Shown here: one piece after another, positions 29,567 through 41,120 of the stretch
Position numbering within the stretch: position 1 is the first letter of the stretch
How the letters are laid out: each line of letters starts with the position of its first letter
Source: Geotalea toluenoxydans JCM 15764
Lineage (GTDB): Bacteria; Desulfobacterota; Desulfuromonadia; Geobacterales; Geobacteraceae
Length of the DNA: 64,000 nt
Assembly: GCF_001311985.1 (NCBI RefSeq)
Contig: NZ_BBCJ01000005.1
Location: 1-64,000 of the forward strand
Direction of reading: 5' to 3'
The notes under the pieces: generated by a model
Databases searched by the model: none
What the model was told of the DNA's origin: nothing
What the model saw: the letters and a program-made list of their open reading frames with translations, nothing else
Position numbers and translations under genes: made by a program

Positions 29567-29774
29567 GCGGAATCGGCAAAGCTCTCATCTACTTGGCCTG
29601 ATCATCGCCGCCATCGGAGTGGCCGTTTCCTTTGCCGGGAAAATTCCGTGGCTGGGGCGACTGCCTGGTGACATTTATATCAAGAGAGAAAATTTCAGTT
29701 TTTATTTTCCCCTTGCCACCAGTATTCTGGTTTCTCTCCTGCTGTCACTGATATTGTGGCTTTTCAGAAGGTAA
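29563..29774 (+). CDS. DUF2905 small membrane protein (one frameshift)
   Basis: 70 residues after restoring one G near 29597 (TTGGCCTG for TTGGGCCTG). Two transmembrane helices (ALIYLGLIIAAIGVAVSF and FPLATSILVSLLLSLILWLF) flank the conserved motif GRLPGDIYIKRENFSFYFP that defines DUF2905. The function is unknown. It overlaps the queH stop codon by 4 bp. Confidence 0.85.
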
Positions 29775-29894
29775 TGCAATTTCCGTCCGGAGGTTCCGAA
29801 TGGAACTAATGAAGCTGATATGTCCTTTGCCCCTTGATATCTTCGGCTCTTCTGCTACCTTTTAACTGTAAAAAACCCGCTAGGAGGAGGACTT

Positions 29895-30212
29895 ATGTTC
29901 GAATTACTGGAAAAAGCTTTATTGACTGGACTCGGCGCAGTTTCCATGACACAGAAAAAGGCTGAGGAGCTGCTGACGGAAATGAAGGAAAAGTACAAGC
30001 TGAGCGAAGACGAAGGGAAGGCCCTCCTCGATAAAATCCAGACCATGGCCAAGGACAGCCGGGAACGCATCAATGAAATAGCCGAAAATGAGGTAAAGAA
30101 GACCATAGAGCGAATGGGCCTGGTACCTCGGGAGGAGTTCGACCGCTTGCAGAAGCGTGTGCAGGCCCTTGAAAACATGGTGAGCGACGAAGATCTAGGT
30201 CCTGAATGCTGA
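29895..30212 (+). CDS. Phasin-like / polyhydroxyalkanoate granule-associated helical protein
   Basis: 105 residues, all helical. The hydrophobic patch LLEKALLTGLGAVSMTQKKAEELL is followed by amphipathic helix DEGKALLDKIQTMAKDSRERI and a coiled-coil segment REEFDRLQKRVQALENM. The pattern fits the phasin superfamily proteins that in Geobacter precede the AarF/UbiB kinase. Strong AGGAGGAGG precedes the ATG. The downstream kinase overlaps it by 7 bp. Confidence 0.7.
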   Translation: MFELLEKALLTGLGAVSMTQKKAEELLTEMKEKYKLSEDEGKALLDKIQTMAKDSRERINEIAENEVKKTIERMGLVPREEFDRLQKRVQALENMVSDEDLGPEC

Positions 30213-31889
30213 ACCTTATCCAGCTAAGCCGCAATATCCGCAGCATCCGACGTTACCGGCAGATTGTGAAAGTACTGGTCAAGTATGGACTGGAACATCT
30301 GCTGGAATATTTCAATCTTTCCCAACTGGCTGCCATGAGCCGCAAGGTGCTGCGGCGCAAGGCCTCGACCATTGCCCAGTATTCACCGGCAGAGCGAATG
30401 AGGCTCGCCTTCGAGGAACTGGGACCGACCTTCATCAAGCTTGGCCAACTTCTTTCCACCCGCCCGGACGTCATTCCCCGCAGCTTCGTGGATGAATTCT
30501 CCAAACTGCAGGATAATGTCCCGTCCTTTCCCTTTGAAGAAGCTGAGACGCAGATCACGCTGGAACTGGGAAAGCCGGTGGAGGAAGTATTTTTTCAGAT
30601 TGATCCCATTCCTGTTGCTGCGGCCTCCATCGCCCAGGTCCACCGGGCAAGACTGAGAACGGGTGAAGATGTGGTGGTCAAGGTGCGACGCCCCGGGATA
30701 GAGGCCCTCGTCGAAACGGATATCGATGTCCTGATGGGCATAGCCCAACTCATGGAACGCCACATGCCGGCAGCCGAAGTCTACGATCCAGTGGGTCTGG
30801 TCAAGGAATTTGCCCGCACCATCCGCCGGGAAATGGACTTTTCACGGGAGGGGCACACCATTGAAAAGATACGCGACAACTTCAGTGGTGACCGCACCAT
30901 GCATTTCGCCGAAGTTTTCTGGCAACATACCGGCAAAACCATCCTCACCCTGGAGTACATAAACGGAATCAAGGTGACAGATCACCTGGCCCTGGAAAGG
31001 GCAGGACTTGACAGGAAACTAATCGCCAAGCGTGGTGCCGATGCCTTCCTGAAGATGGTCCTGGACCATGGCTTTTTCCATGGCGACCCACACCCCGGTA
31101 ACGTGCTGATTCTGCCGGATAATGTCATCTGTCTGCTGGACTACGGCATAGTCGGGCGCCTGGACAACCAGCTCAAAAGATACCTGACTGACATCATTTT
31201 CACTATTCTCAACAGGGATGTGGATGAGCTGATTGCCCTCCTCGCCTATTCCGGCGAGATAGGCGAAAATCTCAACCGGCGGGCACTGAAAAGGGACCTG
31301 TCGGAATTCATCGACAGCTACTATGAAATTCCCCTGCAGGAAATTGAAGTCGGGCGGATGCTGGTGGAGTTCATCGATATAGTCACCACATTCCACATCA
31401 AGCTGCAACCGGACTTGATGCTCCTTGCAAAGTCGCTGGTGATCATAGAAGGGATGGGACGGGAACTTGATCCAGAGTTCGACATGATTGAACACCTGCG
31501 GCCATTCATGGAAAAGGCCATCAAGGAAAAAATCACCCCCGGCAGTTTTGCCAAGGACCTGAGCACCATGTTCATGTCCTATCTGAATCTGGCCAGGAAT
31601 CTGCCGCGCGACCTGAGGGAAATACTCCACCGTCTCAACCACAACAAATTCAAGATCGACCTAGAACACCGCGGGTTGGACCATTTCAGCAAGGATCTGG
31701 ATAAATCCATCAACCGCCTCTCTTTCAGCCTCATTATTGCAGCTCTGATCATCGGTTCATCCATAGTAATGCAGACCAATAAGGGGCCACTCATTTTCGA
31801 ATTTCCCGCCTTCGCCTTTCTCGGCTATACCATTGCAGCTTATCGGCTTCTGGTGGGTAATCGCCATCATCCGTTCAGGACGACTATAG
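30206..31889 (+). CDS. AarF/UbiB (ABC1) family kinase-like protein (one frameshift)
   Basis: Atypical kinase of the UbiB family linked to quinone or isoprenoid lipid metabolism. Landmarks are AFEELGPTFIKLGQLLSTRPDVIP (KxGQ motif), AAASIAQVHRARL (Ala-rich nucleotide loop), VVVKVRRPGIE with the Lys, ILTLEYINGIK, DHGFFHGDPHPGNVLILPD (catalytic) and CLLDYGIVGRL (metal-binding DYG in place of DFG). Two C-terminal transmembrane helices follow. An extra T near 31840 delays the stop; corrected, the protein is 560 residues ending IGFWWVIAIIRSGRL. The ATG overlaps the phasin stop. Confidence 0.9.
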
Positions 31890-32087
31890 GTCACCCCAAA
31901 ACTGTTGCATTTTTGCCACATAGAACCTTTTTTGCAACATGTTCTCCTCCTTCCGACCACAGACCCTGCCCCCCCACCTTTCACTCAACATTCTGAAATT
32001 AAAACAGATTCCCATTCCTTAAAGACATGGCCCACAACTTGCTAAATAGTATGTGTACTGACTATTTATTCGTCAAAGGAGTTTGCC

Positions 32088-33008
32088 ATGGCTTATCAGC
32101 AGACACTTAAAAACAAGATTACCCTTACCGGCACAGGCCTTCATTCCGGAAGAGAAACCCAGGTGACCCTTCGTCCCGCGGATGCCGGCAACGGCATTGT
32201 TTTCCATCGAATAGACCTGCCCCGGTCCGTGACCATTGAAGCAACCACCGCAAACGTGGTCGATACACGGTTATCGACCACCATCGGCAAAGACGGCGCC
32301 AGTGTTGCAACCATCGAACATCTGATGGCGGCCTTGTTCAGCTGTGGCATAGACAATGTCCATGTGGATATTAATAGCCCCGAAGTTCCCATCATGGACG
32401 GCAGCGCCGCCCCCTTTGTCGACGCCATCCGCAAAGCAGGCATCACCACACAGGGCAAGCCACGTCGGTACCTTGTGGTGAAGAAGTCGGTAACCGTCAG
32501 GGACGGCGACAAAAGGGTCACTATCATTCCCTCCCGCTATTTTCGCATTTCCTTCGATCTACGCTTCAGCCATCCGGCCATCAACCGGCAGTTCAGGACC
32601 ATGAGGTTCGACCCGGAATGCTTTACTGATGATTTCTGTCCCGCCAGGACCTTCGGCTTTGTCGCCGAATTGGAAACCATGAGATCTCGTGGACTTGCCC
32701 TGGGGGCCTCCCTGGCCAATGCTGTAGCCATTGATGAATCTGGAATTGTAAATGGTGAGGGGCTTCGTTTCACCGATGAATTCGTCCGTCACAAGATTCT
32801 TGATTCTGTCGGGGACTTTGCCCTTGCAGGAATGCAGATCATCGGTCATGTCAAGGCGACTAAATCTGGACATGAACTTAATCACCGTTTTATGGCCGAA
32901 CTTTTGTCCCGCCCCGATTGCTGGACCGTTGTGGAAGACAAGAGCAAGGAAAAGACTTTCCAGATCCCTCTCGGTGTCCCGGAAATGGCATGGTTGGAAG
33001 CCTGTTGA
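32088..33008 (+). CDS. lpxC: UDP-3-O-acyl-N-acetylglucosamine deacetylase, copy 1
   Basis: Committed step of lipid A synthesis. 306 residues. The zinc ligands and catalytic residues are visible: SVATIEHLMAAL (Glu and His), VRHKILDSVGDF (His and Asp) and KSGHELNHRF (catalytic His). TGTGLHSGRE and MDGSAAPFVDAI are family signatures. AAAGGAG precedes the ATG. A terminator follows at 33031. A second, diverged lpxC lies at 55455-56282. Confidence 0.95.
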   Translation: MAYQQTLKNKITLTGTGLHSGRETQVTLRPADAGNGIVFHRIDLPRSVTIEATTANVVDTRLSTTIGKDGASVATIEHLMAALFSCGIDNVHVDINSPEVPIMDGSAAPFVDAIRKAGITTQGKPRRYLVVKKSVTVRDGDKRVTIIPSRYFRISFDLRFSHPAINRQFRTMRFDPECFTDDFCPARTFGFVAELETMRSRGLALGASLANAVAIDESGIVNGEGLRFTDEFVRHKILDSVGDFALAGMQIIGHVKATKSGHELNHRFMAELLSRPDCWTVVEDKSKEKTFQIPLGVPEMAWLEAC

Positions 33009-33030
33009 AAGGATCATCCTCCTGCACACT

Positions 33031-33061
33031 GAAAGCAGCCCGCAAGGCTGCTTTTTTTGTT
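33031..33061 (+). terminator. Terminator after lpxC
   Basis: AAAGCAGCC-CGCAA-GGCTGCTTTTTTT, a perfect 9-bp stem with a T tract. Confidence 0.92.
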
Positions 33062-33138
33062 TGGGCACCTGGGCGGCTTGAAATAAATACGGCTTTCATA
33101 TAGAGTTACCGGGCATATTCACTGAAAAGGAATTAAAA

Positions 33139-35378
33139 TTGGGAAACGATACGGAAAAAGGTCTGCCTAAAGCTGAGCTGCGCAAGAGAAAACGGGAGGG
33201 ATTCATTGTCGCTTTTTCCCTCCTGCTTATCATATTTCTCACCGTCACCGAAATTCATCTTTCAAAGCTGAGTTCCGAAGTGCCGATGGGCAACAACATC
33301 GTCATTTTCGGCATTATCAATGTCATCATACTTCTAATCATCCTGCTCATTTTCATGGTGTTCCGCAATGTGGCGAAGCTCATGATCGAGCACCGCCAAA
33401 ATGCTTTGGGGGCCAAGCTCCGCACCAAGCTGGTTCTTGCCTTTGTCGGTCTTTCACTGGTTCCGACAATGCTTCTGTTCTTCGTTTCCGCCGGCTTCAT
33501 TACCAACAGCATCCAGAACTGGTTCAACAAACAGGTTGAAACCTCCCTGGATGAATCCATGGAAGTTGCCCAGACTTATTACAAGACTTCGGCGGCAAAT
33601 GCCCTCTACTACGGTGAGCAAATCAGCGCCATCATCAAGGAGCAGAAACTCCTCAACGAGGAAAACCTGCCCCGGCTCAAGGCGGTGATCAGGCAGAAGC
33701 AGAAGGAGTATAACCTGGGGGTAGTAGAAGTCTATTCATCCCAGAAGGAGGAACTGGTCAGGGCTGCCAATCCCAAGCTGCCCCTGGGTGAATTTACCAA
33801 CCCTCGTCGGAAGACATCAAAATCGGACTGCAGGGAAAACAAGTCACCAAGGTCAACTCGGTAGGCAAGGCAGATCTGATCCGCGGCATAGTCCCCGTCC
33901 ATTCCAACTGGAATGAAGCGGATGTGGTGGGTGTCGTCGTTGTCAATTATTACGTACCCTATTCACTGGTAAGCAAGATGAAGGAAATATCCACCTCTTA
34001 CCACGAATTCCGCCAGCTGAAGATCCTGAAAAATCCCATCACCACCGGCTATATACTCACCCTGTTTCTCATCACCATGGTGATCATTTTCCTGGCGGTC
34101 TGGTTCGGCGTCTATCTGGCAAAAAGTCTTACCATCCCGATCCAGGAGCTGGCGGAGGCCACCAGACAAGTTGCCGAGGGGAACCTGGATGTTCACCTGG
34201 GTGAAAAGGGCAATGACGAGATCGGCATGCTGATCTCGTCATTCAACAAGATGACCCAGGATTTGCGAAACAACCAGCTGGCCCTGAAAAATACCAACGA
34301 AGAATTGAGCCGCAGCAACCTTGAGCTGGAACAGAGACGGCGTTACATGGAGATCGTCCTGAAAAACGTAAATGCCGGGGTAATTTCGGTGGATAAACAG
34401 GGCGTTCTGACAACAGTCAACAAGTCAGCCGAGCGCCTGCTCAACATCAACACCCAGAAGGTTACCGGCAAAAATTTTCGGGAGGTTTTGCAGCCGGTTC
34501 ATCTGGACATAGTAAAGAGCATGCTGCGCGATCTCATCGTTTCCCAGCAGGATACGGTCAACAAGCAGGTAACCATACCCATACGCGATGCCAAGCTCAC
34601 CCTCCTCGTCAATCTGACCGTTCTTAAGGATGAAAACGATGAATTCGTCGGCACCGTCGTCGTCTTCGATGATCTGACACAGTTGATCAAGGCTCAACGC
34701 ATGGCCGCCTGGCGTGAGGTTGCAAGGCGAATAGCCCACGAAATAAAGAACCCTCTGACCCCCATAAAGCTATCGGCACAAAGGCTGAGAAAGCGTTACC
34801 TATCAAGGTTCGAGGGGGAAGAGAAGGTTTTCGATGAATGTACCGATATGATCATCAAGTCTGTGGACGAGCTGAAGACGCTGGTCGATGAATTTTCCAA
34901 CTTTGCCCGCATGCCTGCTGCACAGCCTTCACCCAACAACCTGAACGAGATTCTGCATGAAGCGATAACACTGTATCAGGAAGCCCATCGCAATATCACC
35001 TTTTCACTGAGGACCGATGAAAACATTCCAACGATCCAGCTGGATCGGGACCAGATCAAGCGGGTGCTGATCAATCTTCTGGATAATGCAGTGGCTGCCA
35101 TAGACGGTAACGGCGCCATAATCATCGAAAGCACCTACAACAGGGAGTTGAAAATGGTTACCTTCACCGTGGCCGATACTGGCCATGGTATCCTACCCGA
35201 GGACCGCGCCAGGCTCTTCGAGCCCTACTTTTCCACAAAGAAAGCCGGAACCGGTCTGGGGCTGGCCATTGTCAATACCATCATCTCCGATCACCACGGC
35301 TTTATCAGGACCAAGGACAATCAGCCCAAAGGCACCATTTTCACCATCGAACTGCCGATCAGCGGCGCCTGGGTATAA
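33139..35378 (+). CDS. NtrY-like membrane histidine kinase (one frameshift)
   Basis: 746 residues after correcting one deletion near 33805. N-terminal helices are at about 24-44 and 55-78, a further helix at about 100-120 precedes a periplasmic domain, and a helix near 315 leads to HAMP (SLTIPIQELAEATRQVAEGN). A PAS domain (GVISVDKQGVLTTVNKSAERLL) and a kinase core follow with H-box ARRIAHEIKNPLTPI, N box NLLDNAVAAI and G2 GTGLGLAIV. This is the NtrY layout. The start is TTG at 33139 after AAGGA. No NtrX partner gene is adjacent, unlike most NtrYX operons. Confidence 0.88.
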
Positions 35379-35483
35379 GGCCAAGGCCACATTCACCTGC
35401 TTTAAATTCCAGCCAACACACTTGAACCGCCCGTGCAGAGGGTAATATTCTGCTTGAGGTTATTTGACAGGTGACAGACAAAC

Positions 35484-35512
35484 TTGCACCTGAGTAGCCG
35501 GAAGAGTATAAT
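35484..35512 (+). promoter_or_regulatory. Sigma70 promoter of the AsmA-like gene
   Basis: TTGCAC (35484-35489), 17 bp, perfect TATAAT (35507-35512). The start of transcription is expected near 35519, 50 nt before the ATG. Confidence 0.75.
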
Positions 35513-35570
35513 CCGGCGGACAAGGCAACTGCGTGAACATCTTAAATTTCGTCGGGCATGGATTTTACAT

Positions 35571-38500
35571 ATGACTTCAAAAAACAAATATATCATCATC
35601 TTCTTCTCCTTCCTGCTGGCCATTATTCTAGCAGGAGGCGGTCTTTCATTCCTTCTGGATAAACTCCTCCATCTGGACACCTATAAGGAGCAGATTCTGG
35701 CTGAAACCCAGAGAATGCTTAAAAGGCAAGTCACTTACGAAAAAGGTCTGTTTGCCTTTAAATTCGGCCCATCGTTTACCTTCACCAATGTAATTGTCAA
35801 AGAAAAGGATGGCTCAAGCAATTTTGTCAGTGCTGAGAAAATCACCTTCAAGGTTGACCTGCTGCCTCTGCTGGAGAAAAGAGTATCACTCCATGAAATT
35901 ATCCTCTCTCATCCAAAAATTAATTTAAACAGGGATGATAAAGGTGTCTTCAATTTTGATGATCTCCTGGAAAAGACAGACTCATCGGTTTCCGTACACC
36001 TGAAAGAGATAAAGGTGGAAAAAGGCATTGTCAATTTCGATGATCGGTCAGTAGTGCCATCGGGATTGACCACCAGACTGGAAGATCTCGACCTGCATTT
36101 CGGCAATATGACCAGGGGCAAAAAGTGCCGGATCAAACTGGCTGCATCCATAGGCGGAGCTGCGCCTAACAAATTGTCAGTTTCCGGTACTGTAAGGATT
36201 GCCCGCAAGGACAGACCACTGAAGGAGTCCATTGCTGACCTGCACATCAAGACGGACAACTTTGATGTCTCCCAATTTTGGCCTTACTACATGGCCCATG
36301 TTCCATTCAAGAAGGTTATGGGTCGCTTCGATACTGATCTGAACGTCAAAGGTAAATTCAAGGCCTTCACCTCCAAGGGCGAAGTCCGGGTTTCGTCCTT
36401 GCGATTCGATTACCCGCAGATATTTCATGCCGTTCTGACCCCAAGGAACACACATTTTCGCTATGCCATGGAGCTGACTGACCGTGACATCGCCGTCAAG
36501 TCCATCAATCTGACCGTCGACAAACTCAATGTCGAAGGAAGCTGCTCAATTCTGGACCTGCACAGTAAAGATCCACGCATTGTTGCCCAGGCAGTCACTT
36601 CCACTTTCAGGCTGGAGGAATTCGCCGGCTACATACCCTATGGAATCATAGTTGACGACACAGCAGACTTCATCGAAAAACATATAAAGGGTGGTACTTA
36701 CAAACTTAATGAAGGCAGGCTTGACGGGAGAATAAGCCAGATTCTGCACATGGAACTGGGGCAAAACTATAACGTGCTCTTTATCAAAGGAACGGTTGAT
36801 AAAGGTATCGTTTCCTTCGGTCCACAGGTTCCAACATTCAACAGGGTCAAAGGTGACCTGGAAATGAGAGGTAAGGATTTCAACCTGATCCGCATGTCAG
36901 GGAACTTCGGCACATCCCCCTTCACCCTCGATGCAAAATTGCGACTATCCCCTGACGACCCCATCCTCCTATCCTTTCACCATGAAAATGACCCCACACC
37001 AAGCGGAGGTGGCCTGGCTTCTTGGTCAGGGGCGCGAAAAATACCTGTCTTTTACGGGAAATTCGGAGTTGAACCTGGCAGGCAATGGATTCACCAGCGG
37101 TTATAATCTTTCCGGCGACTGGAATCTTATTGACGCTGCATACAGTTACAGGAATTACATCAATAAACCGGCCAAACGCACCAACAGAGTAGCCTTCAAA
37201 GGAAGCCTCAACAAGGAAGAAGCGATACTTTCATACCTGGCTTACGACCTTGGCCCTCTGCATCTTACCGCCAGCGCCGGTTACAGTTACAAGGGCCAGG
37301 ACAACCTGAACCTGGGCCTTCAGACGAATATGTTTTCAGCAGGGGACATAACACCAATGCTCCCTTTCATCCGACAGTACAATCCGACTGGCAAGCTTAA
37401 GGCATCCGTCCACGGCAAAGGACCAGGCAACGATCTGGCCAAGTTCCGCTGGGGAGGAGATATCCACTTCTCCGGCTTTGCCGTAAAGCCTCCCGAACCG
37501 GTTAAGATGCTGAGCAACATGTCCGGCGTTATCCACTTCAAAGGCGATCAATTGGAAACATCCCAGCTATCGGTCAAGATGGGCAGTTCGACCATCTCCG
37601 GTAAAGGGTCCTTATCCGGCTTCAAAAATCCCACCCTGAGCATGACTTTCTCATCCCCGTCACTGGATCTGTCCGATCTGGGATATAACCTCGCCGGTAA
37701 AGCCCTGCAGGCTGAAAAACTTCATGCTTCCATTTCTTTGAAAGACAAAGACTTGCAGATAAAGGAACTTTCCACCCAGATCAAGAAAACATCTCTATCT
37801 GTCAGGGGAATGGTCAGGGAGATAGATAATCCAAAGATCGATGTGGCCATCACTTCTCCAAATCTTGATATTGAAGACCTGCTGTTGTTGTCCAAACTGG
37901 AACCCATAGGCAAAAGTGAGTCATCCACTAGCCTGAAGATGAAGGCTTCAATCAAAGCAGCTTCAGGAAGGTACCGGGACCTTGAATTTAAGGGCCTCAA
38001 AGCCGATGCACTATTTGAAGACAAAATATTATATCTGCAGCAACTGGGTTTCTCGGCTTTTGGCGGTAATGTCTCCGGCAAGGGACGACTCGACTCGGGA
38101 TCAAACGGCACTCCCCATTACCAGGTCAGCTTCAATCTGGAGGGGGTTTCAGCAGAAAAAGCTACACATGCCATCGGTATGAAAAAGCAGGAAATCACAG
38201 GAACCTTAATCTGCAGGGGGAACTTTCGGCAAAAGGAAATACCAGCGCAGACATCAAGCGGACAGCTCTTGGATCGGTGAAGATCTACATGGAAGACGGC
38301 TCTCTGCGAAGATTCGCTACACTGTCAAAAATATTTTCCATACTCAATGTATCCCAGTTGCTCAAACTGCAATTACCGGACATGGTATCCGGCGGCATGC
38401 CATACAACAGTATTGCCGGTACTCTGGCAGTCAGGGACGGCACCATCTCGACCAGCGATTTTTTTCTTGATAGCGATGCCATGAACATTTCCTGTGTAGG

Positions 38501-38789
38501 CAAAATCGACCTGACCAGGGAAGAAATCGACGCCACTGTCGGTGTTCAACCGCTTCAGACGGTGGACAAGGTGGTCAGCCACATCCCCATTGTCGGTTGG
38601 ATACTTACCGGCAAGGACAAGACACTGGTAACAGCCTACTTTGAAGCAAAGGGAAAAATAGACGATCCCAAGGTCTCCGCTATCCCGGTGAAGTACCTGG
38701 CCAAGGGAGTATTTGACATATTCAGGCGGGTTTTCGAACTGCCGGCAAAGATATTTACCAATACCGGCGAGGTCATCATCGGAAAATAG
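35571..38789 (+). CDS. Large AsmA-like / AsmA-2 domain envelope protein (two frameshifts)
   Basis: 1072 residues after removing an extra T near 36975 and restoring a base near 38207. A single N-terminal membrane helix (YIIIFFSFLLAIILAGGGLSF) is followed by a long beta-rich periplasmic repeat region (many FKG..L..G.G.. strands) and a C-terminal AsmA-like domain with MVSGGMPYNSIAGTLAVRDG and DATVGVQPLQTVDK. This is the architecture of the AsmA/YhdP/TamB proteins that bridge the periplasm and affect phospholipid transport to the outer membrane. It has its own promoter. The position after lpxC and an envelope kinase fits an envelope role. Confidence 0.85.
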
Positions 38790-38903
38790 AAATCACAGAA
38801 AACTCAAAAATCAAGTGAGTTACCTGTAATTTTTTATTGTAAAAGAAAATGAAGGTATGCTATTTTACCCCAGTTTAATAAACATCCCAACAGGAGGATT
38901 ACG

Positions 38904-39317
38904 GTGAAGAAGACATTGGTAGTCGTGCTGGCAATCGCTGCACTTGCAGTAACCGGTTGCAAGAAAAAAGAAGAAGCCCCTCAAGGTCAGGCACCCCAAG
39001 GTGGAGCCCCCACACAGCAGGCACCGGCTGGTACTCCGGGCGGCGATCCCCATGCCGGCCTGAAACCTCAGGAAATTCCTGCTGGTGCAGGACACAAAGG
39101 CAAGGTACTTGAGACAATGGACTCTGGCGGCTACACTTATGCCCAGGTTGAAGAGAATGGCCAGAAACTTTGGGTTGCCGTTATGCAAACTAAAGTGAGC
39201 GTTGGCGACATGGTCGAATTCCCGGATTCTCCGCCCATGGTAAATTTCCAGAGCAAAACGTTGAAGCGCACCTTCGACAAGATCATTTTTGCTCCCGGCC
39301 TGAGAATTGTAAAGTAA
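38904..39317 (+). CDS. Lipoprotein with C-terminal OB-like domain
   Basis: 137 residues. The lipoprotein signal is MKKTLVVVLAIAALAVTGC, then a Gln/Pro/Ala-rich linker (PQGQAPQGGAPTQQAP). A compact beta domain follows, GHKGKVLETMDSGGYTYAQV to KLWVAVMQTKVSVGDMVEF, resembling the small NrfJ-like OB domains. AGGAGG stands before the ATG. A very strong terminator follows. The function is unknown. Confidence 0.75.
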   Translation: MKKTLVVVLAIAALAVTGCKKKEEAPQGQAPQGGAPTQQAPAGTPGGDPHAGLKPQEIPAGAGHKGKVLETMDSGGYTYAQVEENGQKLWVAVMQTKVSVGDMVEFPDSPPMVNFQSKTLKRTFDKIIFAPGLRIVK

Positions 39318-39340
39318 CAGACATCTCATCCTGTTGAAGC

Positions 39341-39377
39341 AAGGGCGAAACCCGCAAGGGTTTCGCCCTTATTTTTT
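39341..39377. terminator. Strong, probably bidirectional terminator
   Basis: AAGGGCGAAACCC-GCAA-GGGTTTCGCCCTT, a 13-bp perfect stem followed by ATTTTTT. It lies between the convergent lipoprotein gene and the minus-strand radical SAM gene, whose stop is at 39378. Confidence 0.92.
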
Positions 39378-41041
39378 CTATCGGGTCTTGAGTGCTTGCT
39401 TCGCTCTTGGATCATATGGGTTCAGCTCAAGAGCTCTTTTAAAATATTCCGTCCCCTCCAAAGTCCTGCCCATCAGCATCATCAGTTCTCCCAGATCTGA
39501 GAAAGCAGGGGCATGGGCCGGAACAACGGTCAGAACCCGTTTGTATGTGCTACAGGCTTTCTCCAGAGCGCCCATCCTTCCATATAGTGCCCCGAGAAGA
39601 AGCCAACCCCATGGGTTTTCCGGCTCCCTTTCGGTTATCTCACGATATTCTCTCTCTGCCAGTTGCCATCGCCCTTCATCCTCATACATCTCTCCCGACA
39701 TGATGTTGGTAGCATGGCAATAACCGAGCAATTTCTTATGGGACTGGAAATCCCTTTCACCATATCCGGCCCCCTTTCCGACCTTGGCGACCGTTTCCAG
39801 CAACCGCTGTGTCGAAGATTCGACAAAGGCATCATCTCGCACATAGAGCGCTTCATGTCTATCTTCATTGAATATTTCCCGGCCAATTGCTCCAGCTTTA
39901 ACATCTTTGCTGAAAATCTCCGTACCTGGATAGTATGCCAATGGCGATACCTGCCCATCATGGGCTTGAATAGCTTCTACCAGCTTGATTGTGGCATCGG
40001 TATCGGCATCAACCTCGCTTTTCACCCCGGTAATCAAATAAATGGACAGGTTCATGCCTGCTTTCCTCACCAAAGCAGAGGCCTTTCTGACCTGTTCGGT
40101 ATTGATCCCTTTACCCAGTGCCTTTAAAATGCGTGGAGACCCTGATTCGACTCCGAACTGGATACATTCGCAACCTGCCCGCTTCATTGCAAAAAGCAGC
40201 TCTTCGTCGACAGCACTGACCCTGGATTGACAGTTCCAGAGAATAAAGACCTTCTCCTCACGAAGAAGTCGACAGAACTCCATGACTCTGCCTTTGTCGG
40301 CAGTGAAGGTATCATCGCGGATGGAAAAATAGATCAACCCACAGCGATTACGGATAAGGGTTATTTCATCAACCATATTGCGTGGCGAACGCAGACGTAA
40401 TGATTTTCCCCAGAAGAGGGGAGACGAACAAAACAGGCAGGCTGCCGGGCAGCCCCGTGAGGTGATAATGAACTCCAGCTGCCGGTGCAGATCCACCCCA
40501 AAGGCGTTGTCCATATATGCTGCAGGAAATGGGACTGAGTCAAGATCGGCAATGGGTGGCCTTGCAGCAGTGGAAATAATACCGTCAGCAGTGCGGAAAG
40601 CTATACCTTTTATTTCGGCGAGGCGCGGGGTCTCACCCTTTAGAGTTGCCACTAATTCAAGGAAGCTCTCCTCCCCCTCCCCCAGCACTACCGCATCCAC
40701 TTGCTTGTGGCGGTCGAGTATCTCCCGGTATTGATGTGTGGCATGGGGACCGCCAAAAACAACAAAGGTAGCGGGATTGATTTTTTAGCCAAGGCTGCCA
40801 GTTTCACTGACTCGAATCTGTTATGGGTAAATTGCGCAATCCCCAGGACTTGGGGGCGCAGTCGTGAAATGATGGATTCCGTCTCTTTCCAGCTGAACTT
40901 GGAAAAATTGGCCATTTGGGAAGCATATCCGTGGCTTTTCAATACTGCGTTGATATAGCCCAGACCTACAGGCAGCAGGGAGGTATACGGATCATTTGCA
41001 CCAGCACTGTTTGATTTATATGCAAGAAGTACCTGGGTCAA
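39378..41041 (-). CDS. B12-binding radical SAM protein with C-terminal TPR repeats (one frameshift)
   Basis: 554 residues once a missing A in the A-run near 40785 is restored. The N-terminal cobalamin-binding fold (LLPVGLGYINAVLKSHGY, FVVFGGPHATHQY) is followed by a radical SAM domain with the [4Fe-4S] motif CPAACLFC in ITSRGCPAACLFCSS and GVESGSPRILKALGKG. The last about 130 residues are tetratricopeptide repeats (AEREYREI.., ALEKACSTYKRVL, LEGTEYFKRALELNPYDP). B12/rSAM proteins of this group methylate or rearrange unreactive carbons; the substrate here is unknown. The TPR tail is unusual and suggests a protein partner or peptide substrate. Confidence 0.85.
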
Positions 41042-41120
41042 GGTTTCTCCATCAGCAGTTTTGCATAAAAAAAAGACCCAGCCACAGGCCGGATCTTTTT
41101 TACCTCGGGGAGGTACGATT

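Noticed and set aside
31889..32087. Inverted repeat TGTTGCA...TGCAACA after the AarF/UbiB gene as a terminator
   Set aside because: The arms are only 7 bp with a long loop and there is no clear T tract after the right arm.
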